Shown here: in pieces, positions 1 to 5,784 of the stretch
Layout: the number at the start of each line of letters is the position of its first letter
How positions within the stretch are numbered: position 1 is the stretch's first letter
Position numbers and translations under genes: made by a program
Notes under the pieces: generated by a model
What the model was told of the DNA's origin: nothing
What the model saw: the letters and a program-made list of their open reading frames with translations, nothing else
Databases searched by the model: none
Origin: an uncultured Selenomonadaceae bacterium
GTDB lineage: Bacteria > Bacillota > Negativicutes > Selenomonadales > Selenomonadaceae
Length of the DNA stretch: 7,503 bases
Assembly: GCA_905236145.1 (NCBI GenBank)
Contig: CAJOOE010000038.1
Coordinates: forward strand, 1 to 7,503
Direction of reading: 5' to 3'

Positions 1-148
1 AATAACCTTTAAGCAAATAGGGGTAAGTTTTTCCGGCGGAAATTTCCGGCATATCGGCAAAACTTTTTCCCGGTACAAAAAAGAATAACAGAAAAATCGC
101 CAAAAAAATTTTCAACTTCATTTGTCTTTGCGGCAAAAAAATTTCCAT
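1..148 (-). CDS. Secreted protein of unknown function, N-terminal part only (cut by left edge)
   Basis: The reading frame runs off the left edge, so only about 40-50 N-terminal residues are visible. They contain a clear Sec signal peptide: a basic start (MKLK), a hydrophobic core (IFLAIFLLFFVPG) and a likely cleavage after SFA, leaving a mature protein that begins DMPEISAGKTYPYLLKGY. The protein is therefore probably periplasmic or outer-membrane associated. The start is uncertain. An ATG at 148 is used here. An ATG at 121 gives the most typical signal peptide, and a GTG at 163 is also in frame. The only good ribosome site (AGAGGA, 165-170) is too far from 148 and too close to 163. The gene begins only 27 bp after the kinase gene stops, on the same strand, so it is probably the distal gene of that operon. 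I do not recognise the family. Its position behind an LPS-core sugar kinase suggests an envelope role, which is inference only. Confidence 0.6.
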   Translation of the reverse strand, partial: MEIFLPQRQMKLKIFLAIFLLFFFVPGKSFADMPEISAGKTYPYLLKGY

Positions 149-175
149 CGCCGCAAAATTCACTTCCTCTCAAAA

Positions 176-1159
176 TTAACCGGCAAGAATCTCAAGCATA
201 TCCTCGCGACTGACCGCATAAGTTCCGGATTTTGAAATTACAATTCCCGCCGCGACATTTGCAATAAATGCACCGTCCGAAGGTTTCAAGCCGCCGGCGA
301 GAGCCATCGCAAAAGCCGCCGCAACGGTATCTGCCGCACCGGCACTGTCGAAAACTTCCCGCGACTTTGTCGGAATGTGCGTTGTATTTTTCTCGGAAAC
401 CAGAGTTATCCCTTCAGCAGACCGGGTCGCCAAAACATTTTTTACTTTGAACTTTCGCATAATGTAACGTCCCGCACGTTCGACAGCCTCATCGTCCTTA
501 TCTTCTATCGGATTTAAAAGAATTTTGTTGATCTTTGAAATGTTCGGCATAATGTAATCGGCTTGAGCGTATTTTATCCACTGTTGCCCGTAAGGCGAAA
601 CGATAACCGGGACTCCGTGACTGTGAGCCGCCTTTATGACCGAGTGACAAAAACGCTCCGTACAAACTCCTTTTTCATAATCTGCAATAACAACCGCGTC
701 AAGGCTGTCGTTCAGAAGAATCTTTACATATTTTTTGAGAATTTCAAATTCTTCGTCGGTGTGCGGGGAATTGTCCTCAAAATCCATGCGAAACATTTGA
801 TTATATCGGCTCATTATCCGGACTTTGGTAGTCGTGGGCTTGTCGGTTTTTATCAAGCCTTCCCGGTTTATTCCGAATTTGTCGAGTTGTTCGCTCAAAG
901 TTTCAAAATTATGATCGTCACCGACGAAACCGGCTATCCAAGTCCGGCAACCCATTAAAGCGAGATTGTTTGCGATATTCGCCGCCGCACCGAGTGAGGC
1001 TTTGCGTTTTGTAATTTTTGCAACGGGGACGGGGGCATCGCTTGCAAATTTATGAATGTCGCCGTAATAATATTTGTCCATCATTACGTCACCGACAACC
1101 AAAATTTTGCATTGACCGGATTTTTCGTTCAAAAAATTTCTCCAATCCGATTTATTCAC
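176..1159 (-). CDS. rfaE1: PfkB-family kinase resembling D-glycero-beta-D-manno-heptose-7-phosphate kinase (RfaE1/HldA type), with altered motifs
   Basis: Family members phosphorylate D-glycero-D-manno-heptose 7-phosphate at C1 in the cytoplasm, a step toward ADP-heptose for LPS inner core. Similarity to the kinase half of HldE is clear: VVGDVMMDKYYYG near residue 21, APVPVAK, PTTTKVRIMSR, MDFED, ADYEKG, a PNIS motif and ATRSAEG (245-250). At 327 residues it matches the kinase domain alone; the nucleotidyltransferase half of HldE is absent, so a separate RfaE2 would be needed. The start chosen is GTG at 1159, because GGAG (1168-1171) sits 8 nt upstream; GTG at 1168 would overlap that site. 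Odd points: the usual GGAAN motif reads GAAAN (57-61), DPKG reads SPYG (188-191), and the anion-hole GAGD reads GAAD (274-277). The catalytic Asp277 is kept. It lies about 40 bp behind cysE and is probably co-transcribed with it. The family call is strong; the exact substrate and full activity are less certain. Confidence 0.82.
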   Translation of the reverse strand: MNKSDWRNFLNEKSGQCKILVVGDVMMDKYYYGDIHKFASDAPVPVAKITKRKASLGAAANIANNLALMGCRTWIAGFVGDDHNFETLSEQLDKFGINREGLIKTDKPTTTKVRIMSRYNQMFRMDFEDNSPHTDEEFEILKKYVKILLNDSLDAVVIADYEKGVCTERFCHSVIKAAHSHGVPVIVSPYGQQWIKYAQADYIMPNISKINKILLNPIEDKDDEAVERAGRYIMRKFKVKNVLATRSAEGITLVSEKNTTHIPTKSREVFDSAGAADTVAAAFAMALAGGLKPSDGAFIANVAAGIVISKSGTYAVSREDMLEILAG

Positions 1160-1167
1160 AGCAATCA

Positions 1168-1171
1168 CTCC
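1168..1171 (-). promoter_or_regulatory. Ribosome binding site that sets the kinase start
   Basis: GGAG on the minus strand lies 8 nt before the GTG at 1159. The alternative GTG at 1166-1168 shares its first base with this site, which argues for the shorter, 327-residue product. Confidence 0.6.
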
Positions 1172-1199
1172 AAAAAAATTTTTTTTACAAGAGATGAGG

Positions 1200-2051
1200 T
1201 TATTCGCTCACACCGGATTCAATTTCACGTTGCCGCTTGTCAATCAAATCCATTTCCAATCTTGAAGTTCTTCCGGACTCTTGGGAAATTTCCGCCTTCG
1301 TCGCAGATAATTCCGTTTCCAATTCGGCAACGCGACTTTCAAGCCTGTGAATTTGCCGGGACATTATCTCAAGCATTTCCTTCTCCGGATCCGGCAAAAT
1401 ATCATGATCCAGGTCAACGTCAATTTCGTCGCAAATTTCTGCACGAGTTTGGGGATTGTTGACATCATAACCGCGAGCCGCACAAAATTCCAGCCACGCC
1501 CGCTTATATTCCTCTTCATTGTGTACCCGCGTCCCGTGTAAAACCACGACGCGACCGGGAATACCCACGACCGTCGCATAAGGCGGGACTTCCTTCAAGA
1601 CGACCGAGCCGGCTCCGATTTTCGCATGATCTCCGACCTTAAAAGATCCCAAAACTTTTGCACCTGTGGCTATAACAACATTGTTTCCGATCGTCGGGTG
1701 ACGCTTGCCTTTTTCCTTGCCGGTACCGCCCAAAGTCACACCCTGATAAAGCGTAACATTTTTTCCGATCTCCGCAGTTTCGCCGATGACAATTCCGGTT
1801 CCGTGATCTATAAAAAGCCCGTCGCCGATCGTCGCACCGGGATGAATTTCAATTCCCGTCAAAAATCTGCAGAAATTTGAAATCATTCTGGCGGCGACAA
1901 CCCAGCCGTTTTTAAAAAGCGTGTGCGAAATCCTGTGCAACCAAATTGCGTGAAGACCGGAATAACAGAAAACAACTTCAAATACATTCTTTGCTGCAGG
2001 ATCGCGTTCAAATATGACGCGAATGTCTTTCTTGATACGCGAAAAAATCAT
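1200..2051 (-). CDS. cysE: Serine O-acetyltransferase with a C-terminal coiled-coil extension
   Basis: CysE transfers acetyl from acetyl-CoA to L-serine, giving O-acetylserine, the carbon skeleton for cysteine. The N-terminal helical domain contains the typical IFERDPAA (about residues 13-20) and a left-handed beta-helix of hexapeptide repeats follows (about 67-165). Catalytic elements are present: Asp82-His83 in IDHGTGIVIGETA, and His118 in KRHPTIG. The ATG at 2051 (283 aa) is preferred over the in-frame TTG at 2078, because GAGGGA (2061-2066) lies between them, 9 nt from the ATG. Firmicutes CysE proteins usually end soon after the beta-helix, but here about 100 residues follow. The last 60 or so (EMLEIMSRQIHRLESRVAEL and on) have a heptad, charge-rich pattern of a coiled coil and end in SGVSE. 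The C-terminal isoleucine that lets many CysE proteins dock into CysK is missing. It is the first gene of a leftward operon with the heptose-kinase-like gene. Confidence 0.95.
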   Translation of the reverse strand: MIFSRIKKDIRVIFERDPAAKNVFEVVFCYSGLHAIWLHRISHTLFKNGWVVAARMISNFCRFLTGIEIHPGATIGDGLFIDHGTGIVIGETAEIGKNVTLYQGVTLGGTGKEKGKRHPTIGNNVVIATGAKVLGSFKVGDHAKIGAGSVVLKEVPPYATVVGIPGRVVVLHGTRVHNEEEYKRAWLEFCAARGYDVNNPQTRAEICDEIDVDLDHDILPDPEKEMLEIMSRQIHRLESRVAELETELSATKAEISQESGRTSRLEMDLIDKRQREIESGVSE

Positions 2052-2060
2052 CTCATAAAA

Positions 2061-2066
2061 TCCCTC
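2061..2066 (-). promoter_or_regulatory. Ribosome binding site that sets the cysE start
   Basis: GAGGGA on the minus strand lies 9 nt before the ATG at 2051 and inside the reading frame that would begin at the TTG at 2078. This makes the upstream TTG an unlikely start. Confidence 0.7.
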
Positions 2067-2111
2067 GTCACTTTTCAAAAATTTGCGTCCGGTCGTGCCG
2101 TCATCAAAATG

Positions 2112-2139
2112 ATTATAACATTTGAAAAAATTTTTTCAA
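2112..2139 (-). promoter_or_regulatory. Predicted sigma-70-type promoter for cysE
   Basis: On the minus strand, TTGAAA (2139-2134) is followed after 16 nt by a perfect TATAAT (2117-2112). Transcription would start near 2105, giving a leader of about 54 nt before the cysE ATG, which is too short for a T-box. The -35 box and most of the spacer lie inside an 18-bp perfect palindrome (2122-2139) that could be an operator or simply an A-tract. Confidence 0.65.
2122..2139. repeat. 18-bp perfect palindrome overlapping the cysE promoter
   Basis: The sequence TTGAAAAAATTTTTTCAA equals its own reverse complement. It covers the -35 box and part of the spacer of the predicted cysE promoter, a usual place for a repressor site. 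Its A6T6 core is shared with a second, 14-bp palindrome at 2164-2177 (GAAAAAATTTTTTC), whose centre is exactly 40 bp away. A regulator site and intrinsic DNA bending are both possible. A-tracts are frequent in this genome, so chance is a real alternative. Confidence 0.45.
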
Positions 2140-2222
2140 CAGTTGCCGGCAATAAGGCTGTCGGAAAAAATTTTTTCTCCGTGTTGCCCGGTTTGCGATT
2201 CGATAATCCGGAAAGTTGCCGG

Positions 2223-2251
2223 TTGACAAAAGCCGAAAAAAAATTTACACT
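2223..2251 (+). promoter_or_regulatory. Predicted sigma-70-type promoter for leuD-kdsC
   Basis: A perfect -35 box TTGACA (2223-2228) is followed after 17 nt by TACACT (2246-2251), which matches four of six -10 bases. Transcription would start near 2258, leaving a leader of about 59 nt before the leuD ATG. That leader is too short for a leucine T-box or a peptide attenuator, and I see neither. This promoter and the cysE promoter point away from each other, with about 84 bp between their -35 boxes. Confidence 0.65.
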
Positions 2252-2303
2252 TTGAAAAATTGATTTGAGCGTTAAACAAAAGACGATTGATTATAAAATT
2301 TTT

Positions 2304-2310
2304 GGGAGGT
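2304..2310 (+). promoter_or_regulatory. Strong ribosome binding site that sets the leuD start
   Basis: GGGAGGT lies 6 nt before the ATG at 2317 and downstream of an in-frame TTG at 2287, so the TTG is not the start. Confidence 0.8.
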
Positions 2311-2316
2311 AAAAAA

Positions 2317-2814
2317 ATGAAGGTTGAAGGAAAAGTTTGGCGTTACGGCGACAACATAGACACAGACGTTATAATTCCCGCCCGCTATTTGAATACTTTC
2401 GACCCGGCAGAATTGGCAAAACATTGTATGGTTGACATTGATGAAAGTTTTGCCGCGAATGTTAAAGCCGGCGACATTATGGTCGGAGGAAAAAATTTCG
2501 GTTGCGGTTCCAGCCGTGAACATGCTCCGGTTGCAATAAAAGCGTCCGGTATCCCGGTGGTGATTGCCGCAAGTTTCGCGAGAATTTTTTATCGCAACGG
2601 AATAAATATCGGGCTGCCTCTTTTGGAAATCGGCGACGCTGTGGAAAAAATTCATGCCGACGATGTTTTGAAAATCGACACGGCAACCGGGACGATCGAA
2701 AATGTAACGACCGGCGACACTTTCAAGGCCCAACCTCTGCCCGGTTTCGTTCAAGATATTTCAAAAGCCGGCGGGTTGATTAACTACATCAAAGAACACG
2801 GCACAATCGGTTGA
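2317..2814 (+). CDS. leuD: 3-isopropylmalate dehydratase small subunit
   Basis: LeuD is the swivel-domain subunit that joins LeuC (the 4Fe-4S subunit) to convert 2-isopropylmalate to 3-isopropylmalate in leucine synthesis, in the cytoplasm. The protein is 165 aa, the size of the short LeuD form found in clostridia and archaea, and it covers the whole family from GDNIDTDVIIPARYL (11-25) to the C-terminal GGLINYIKEHG. The substrate-loop motif YLNT (24-27) and the signature KNFGCGSSREHAP (59-71) are intact. ATG 2317 is chosen because GGGAGGT lies 6 nt upstream. No leuC, leuB or leuA lies beside it: the upstream neighbour is divergent cysE and the downstream one is kdsC. LeuC must therefore be encoded elsewhere, if the pathway is complete. 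A related isomerase subunit such as homoaconitase small subunit cannot be fully excluded, but the leucine role is much more likely. Confidence 0.92.
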   Translation: MKVEGKVWRYGDNIDTDVIIPARYLNTFDPAELAKHCMVDIDESFAANVKAGDIMVGGKNFGCGSSREHAPVAIKASGIPVVIAASFARIFYRNGINIGLPLLEIGDAVEKIHADDVLKIDTATGTIENVTTGDTFKAQPLPGFVQDISKAGGLINYIKEHGTIG

Positions 2815-2818
2815 GGTG
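2813..2818 (+). promoter_or_regulatory. kdsC ribosome binding site overlapping the leuD stop codon
   Basis: GAGGTG begins inside the leuD TGA (2812-2814) and lies 6 nt before the ATG at 2825. This arrangement couples kdsC translation to that of leuD and makes the in-frame GTG at 2816, which lies within the site, an unlikely start. Confidence 0.7.
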
Positions 2819-2824
2819 ATTACG

Positions 2825-3394
2825 ATGAAAATTCACGCAGATGCCTTTAAACGGGCAAAAAAAATCAAGCTGATAATTTTCGACGTTGACGGAGTTTTGA
2901 CGGACGGCGGGATTTATTTGAGCGGTGCGGGGGAAGTTTTCAAACCGTTTCATTGTCGCGACGGTCTCGGAATTGCCCTTGCCCATACCGTCGGACTGAA
3001 AACCGCGATCATCACCGGCAGGGAGTCCGAATGTACCGCCCGCCGGGCAAAGGAATTGAATATTTCGATTGTCCTGCAGGGTCACATGAATAAACGCGGG
3101 GCTTACAGGGAATTGAAAGAAATGACCGGCTTGAAAGATGAAGAAATTGCTTACGTTGCGGACGATGTGATAGATCTGCCGGTTTTCGTCCAAGTCGGTT
3201 TTCGTGCGGCTGTGGGAAATGCAAGCGAGGACGTTAAAGAGCGGGCACATTATGTCGCAAATGAAGTCGGCGGCAACGGAGCGGTTCGCGAAGTCATAGA
3301 GTTTATTTTGAAATCTCAAAATCTCTGGGCGGAAATTATCGAGAGATATACAACGGTCGATAATGACGATCAAACAATATATTTTTCGCACTGA
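2825..3394 (+). CDS. kdsC: 3-deoxy-D-manno-octulosonate 8-phosphate phosphatase (HAD family)
   Basis: KdsC removes phosphate from KDO 8-phosphate to give KDO, the sugar that links lipid A to the LPS core. It is a cytoplasmic, Mg-dependent, uncapped HAD enzyme, normally a tetramer. The protein is 189 aa, close to the family size. HAD motif I is DVDGVLTDG (20-28; Asp20 nucleophile, Asp22 acid/base), motif II is TGRES (64-68), the motif III lysine is Lys90 in LQGHMNKRGA, and motif IV is ADDVIDLP (112-119) with Asp113 and Asp114. The usual VGDD reads VADD. The family's C-terminal GG.GAVREV element, which reaches into the neighbouring active site, is present, followed by a short tail. It lies 10 bp after leuD and is translationally coupled to it. 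No kdsA or kdsB is present in the window. Another KdsC-like sugar phosphatase is possible, but the match is good. Confidence 0.88.
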   Translation: MKIHADAFKRAKKIKLIIFDVDGVLTDGGIYLSGAGEVFKPFHCRDGLGIALAHTVGLKTAIITGRESECTARRAKELNISIVLQGHMNKRGAYRELKEMTGLKDEEIAYVADDVIDLPVFVQVGFRAAVGNASEDVKERAHYVANEVGGNGAVREVIEFILKSQNLWAEIIERYTTVDNDDQTIYFSH

Positions 3395-3434
3395 AGAAAG
3401 AATTTTTCTTCGTCCGACGCAAAATAACAAAAAT

Positions 3435-3478
3435 CGGCGGTTGGCGGAAAATTTTCCCCGTCGTCGTTTTTTGTTTTT
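3435..3478 (+). terminator. Possible intrinsic terminator after leuD-kdsC
   Basis: CGGCGG (3435-3440) can pair with CCGTCG (3458-3463), with one G-U pair, around an inner GGAA/TTCC stem. A T-rich run follows at 3467-3478 (six Ts, G, five Ts). The gap between stem and T-run is slightly long and the outer stem is interrupted, so the call is modest. Confidence 0.4.
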
Positions 3479-3545
3479 CCCGGATACGGCGGTGCCGGAT
3501 TACGCCGGTTGCAGCCGTTGTCAACGAGAAACAACACTTTTTTTC

Positions 3546-3574
3546 TTGCGAATTTTTCCGATAATGTTTATAAT
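3546..3574 (+). promoter_or_regulatory. Predicted sigma-70-type promoter for recG
   Basis: TTGCGA (3546-3551), a 17-nt spacer, then a perfect TATAAT (3569-3574). Transcription would begin near 3581, which lies after the in-frame TTG at 3577. That supports the ATG at 3613 as the recG start, with a leader of about 32 nt. Confidence 0.7.
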
Positions 3575-3612
3575 TCTTGAGAAAGTTATTTTTTGGGAAA
3601 CGGTGCAGAAAA

Positions 3613-5706
3613 ATGAGTATTCAACAATTCGATTTAAACGACAACATAATGTATTTGAAAGGCGTGGGACCGAGAAGAGCGGCGGCATTGGAGAAACTCA
3701 ACATTTTTTCAATGTACGATTTTTTGACTTGGTACCCGCGTTCATACGAGGACAGGCGGCAAATTACAAAAATTTGCGACATTTCAATAGGAGAAACCGC
3801 CATTGTTTACGGAAGAATTTCAAACATAACTTTCCGGGACATTCGGCAGGGTTTGAGCGTAATTAACGCGATACTGTCCGACGGAACCGGGCATTTGAGG
3901 ATTGCCTGGTTCAATCAAAAATATTTGACGGAAAAACTTTCTTCCGGTATGCGGCTTGTGATTATCGGCAAGGTTACCCGCGATTCGTGGTCGGGAAGTC
4001 CGATGATAAGCAGCATGAACTCTTTTTCTATCCTTGCACCCGGCGAACAACCGGAGTTGGGCATTATGCCGGTTTACAGGTCAACCGCCGCACTCAATCA
4101 AACTTTTTTCCGGACGGCGATGAAAAATCTTCTTAACAGGATGCCGCCGATCGAAGAAATTTTACCGTCGGAAATTACGGAAGATTTGCATTTGATTTCC
4201 GTTGACCGTGCCGCCCGTGCAGTACATTTTCCGAAAGACGCGGAGGAACTTTTTGACGCTCGCCGCCGGCTTTCATTCGACGAACTTTTCAGTATTCAAT
4301 GCGGCTTGCTTTTGATTAAGCGGCAGACTCAAGACGAAGAACGCGGAATTTCTCACAAGAAAAACGGCAAACTTGTCAAAGCCGCTCTTGAAAGTTTTCC
4401 CTTTGAATTGACGGGGGATCAGAAAAAAGCGTTCAAAGAAATTTGCCGGGATATGGAAAAAAGTTTGCCGATGCGTCGCCTCGTGCAGGGTGATGTCGGC
4501 TCCGGAAAAACCGCAGTCGCTCTTTTGGCTCTCGTCAAAGCCGTTGCCGGCGGTTGGCAGGGTGCATTCATGGCACCGACCGAAATTTTGGCAACACAGC
4601 ATTACGAACTTTTTACCCGTATGCTTGAGCCTTTAAATATTCGCGTCGGGCTGTTGAGTGCGAAAATTACACGGACAAAAAAAATGCGGGAGGAAGTTTA
4701 CAAGAAAATTGCGGACGGCGAACTTGACATTATAATCGGCACTCACGCGATTTTGCAGGAAGGCGTGACTTTCAAAAATTTGGGACTTGTCATCACCGAC
4801 GAACAGCACAGATTCGGAGTCGCTCAAAGGGCAATGCTTGAGAAAAAAGCCGAAATGATACCGGATATGCTTGTAATGACGGCAACGCCGATTCCGCGAA
4901 CAATGACTCTGACAATTTACGGAGATTTGGACGTTTCACTTATAAAACAGTTGCCGCCGGGCAGAAAAGTTGTCGATACGAGAGCGAGAACCGGCAGGAG
5001 CAGGAAAAAAATTTACGAATTTGTAAAGGATGAGATTTTGAAAGGGCGGCAGGCTTACATAGTTTGTCCGCTGATAGAACGCAGCGAGTCGGGGACTTTG
5101 ACTTACATAGAGCCGGCGACGGAGCTTTACAAAAAATTGAGTGCGGGAATTTTTAGAAGTATTCCCTGCGGTCTGATTCACGGAAAACTCAAGCCGAAAG
5201 ACAAAGATGAAATTATGGAGCAGTTCCGGCAGGGAAAAATTTCCGTCCTTGTTTCGACGACGGTTATAGAAGTCGGCGTGGACGTTCCCAATGCGACGGT
5301 GATGGTCGTGGAGTATGCCGAGCGTTTCGGTCTTTCTCAACTTCATCAACTTCGCGGGCGGGTCGGTCGCGGCTCCGAAAAATCTTATTGCATTTTAATT
5401 TCCGACAGCAAAGAAGGTATTGCAAAGTCACGCCTTGAAATTATGGAAACGACGCACGACGGATTCAAACTTGCCGAAGAAGATTTGAAGTTACGCGGGC
5501 CCGGTCAATTTTTCGGCGAAAATCAGCACGGCTTGCCGGATTTGAAAATTGCCGACGTTTTCAAAGATATTGAAGTTTTGATTTCGGCGAGGGACGCGGC
5601 GGAAAAATATGTTACCGACGACAAAAATCTTGAGTATTTCGCGAACTTGAGAAAAAATCTTGCACTGGCTTACGGCGATAAATTCAGACAGATCACGGAG
5701 GCTTAA
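3613..5706 (+). CDS. recG: ATP-dependent DNA helicase RecG
   Basis: RecG is a double-strand DNA translocase that remodels stalled replication forks and Holliday junctions. The protein is 697 aa, the normal length. The N-terminal wedge domain starts with the LKGVGPRRA helix-hairpin-like motif (about residues 16-24) and includes an OB-fold (about 60-150). Superfamily 2 motor motifs follow in order: Walker A GDVGSGKT (293-300), the DEQH box (396-399) in TDEQHRFGVAQR, TATPIPRT (423-430), a motif V region around STTVIEVGVDVP, and QLRGRVGRG (579-587). The C-terminal RecG wedge/TRG region follows, with RGPGQFFGENQHG. All key residues are present and the gene looks intact. The start is ATG 3613, as in other RecG proteins (MSIQQFDL), although its ribosome site is weak. 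The upstream TTG at 3577 would precede the predicted transcription start. The gene has its own promoter and is followed by a palindrome at 5709-5757. Confidence 0.97.
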   Translation: MSIQQFDLNDNIMYLKGVGPRRAAALEKLNIFSMYDFLTWYPRSYEDRRQITKICDISIGETAIVYGRISNITFRDIRQGLSVINAILSDGTGHLRIAWFNQKYLTEKLSSGMRLVIIGKVTRDSWSGSPMISSMNSFSILAPGEQPELGIMPVYRSTAALNQTFFRTAMKNLLNRMPPIEEILPSEITEDLHLISVDRAARAVHFPKDAEELFDARRRLSFDELFSIQCGLLLIKRQTQDEERGISHKKNGKLVKAALESFPFELTGDQKKAFKEICRDMEKSLPMRRLVQGDVGSGKTAVALLALVKAVAGGWQGAFMAPTEILATQHYELFTRMLEPLNIRVGLLSAKITRTKKMREEVYKKIADGELDIIIGTHAILQEGVTFKNLGLVITDEQHRFGVAQRAMLEKKAEMIPDMLVMTATPIPRTMTLTIYGDLDVSLIKQLPPGRKVVDTRARTGRSRKKIYEFVKDEILKGRQAYIVCPLIERSESGTLTYIEPATELYKKLSAGIFRSIPCGLIHGKLKPKDKDEIMEQFRQGKISVLVSTTVIEVGVDVPNATVMVVEYAERFGLSQLHQLRGRVGRGSEKSYCILISDSKEGIAKSRLEIMETTHDGFKLAEEDLKLRGPGQFFGENQHGLPDLKIADVFKDIEVLISARDAAEKYVTDDKNLEYFANLRKNLALAYGDKFRQITEA

Positions 5707-5708
5707 TC

Positions 5709-5757
5709 GGAGCGTCGGAGCGTTAATGCGACGGTATCCCTGACGCACTGACGCACC
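5709..5757. repeat. Imperfect palindrome after recG, arms made of tandem 8-mers
   Basis: The left arm GGAGCGTCGGAGCGTTA (5709-5725) pairs with the right arm TGACGCACTGACGCACC (5741-5757): 13 Watson-Crick pairs, 2 G-U pairs and 2 A-A mismatches, with a 15-nt loop. Each arm is itself a tandem pair of 8-mers: TCGGAGCG twice (5707-5722) and TGACGCAC twice (5741-5756). It starts 3 bp after the recG stop. No T-run follows, so it is not a standard terminator. It may be a dispersed palindromic (REP- or MITE-like) element, or an mRNA structure between recG and the next gene. Confidence 0.6.
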
Positions 5758-5766
5758 AAACTCAAA

Positions 5767-5774
5767 AAGGAGGG
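5767..5774 (+). promoter_or_regulatory. Strong ribosome binding site for a TTG start
   Basis: AAGGAGGG ends 10 nt before the TTG at 5785. No in-frame ATG occurs before codon 10, which lies within the receiver domain's acidic pocket region, so this site supports TTG as the real start. Confidence 0.75.
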
Positions 5775-5784
5775 CTGACATACT

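Larger units (their letters stand above)
3395..3612. other. Intergenic region between kdsC and recG
   Basis: These 218 bp hold no convincing gene. From left to right: a 7-bp hairpin (GAAGAAA/TTTCTTC, 3393-3411) that includes the kdsC stop codon; a stem-loop followed by T-runs (3435-3478), described separately; two near-direct repeats, CCGGATACGGCGG (3480-3492) and CCGGATTACGCCGG (3495-3508); a 5-bp stem (GTTGT/ACAAC, 3517-3535) followed by seven Ts; and the recG promoter. Confidence 0.6.

Noticed and set aside
1172..1187. A7T8 tract between cysE and the kinase gene as a terminator
   Set aside because: It is an A-tract/T-tract without a GC stem, and the kinase gene follows on the same strand at once. 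Similar tracts are common throughout the window.
2258..2316. Leader-based control of leuD (T-box or leucine attenuator)
   Set aside because: The leader is only about 59 nt, with no specifier stem, T-box sequence or run of Leu codons.
2789..3430. A 213-codon open frame on the minus strand opposite kdsC
   Set aside because: It mirrors kdsC, whose motifs are all in place on the plus strand. Its protein is rich in Phe, Arg and Asn as antisense frames here usually are.
3480..3508. Two near-identical 13-14 bp direct repeats in the kdsC-recG gap
   Set aside because: Only two short imperfect copies with a 2-bp spacer. GC-rich CCGG words are common in this genome, so this is too weak to call an element or a CRISPR.
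3577..3612. TTG start that would add 12 residues to RecG
   Set aside because: It falls between the -10 box (3569-3574) and the expected transcription start, so it would not be in the mRNA. RecG proteins start like MSIQQ.
3363..3866. Plus-strand open frame spanning the kdsC-recG gap
   Set aside because: It overlaps the ends of both genes in another frame, and its composition is low-complexity and Arg/Phe-rich with no family match.
5709..5757. Intrinsic terminator after recG
   Set aside because: The stem is good but A-rich sequence, not a T-run, follows it. It is kept as a repeat/palindrome instead.
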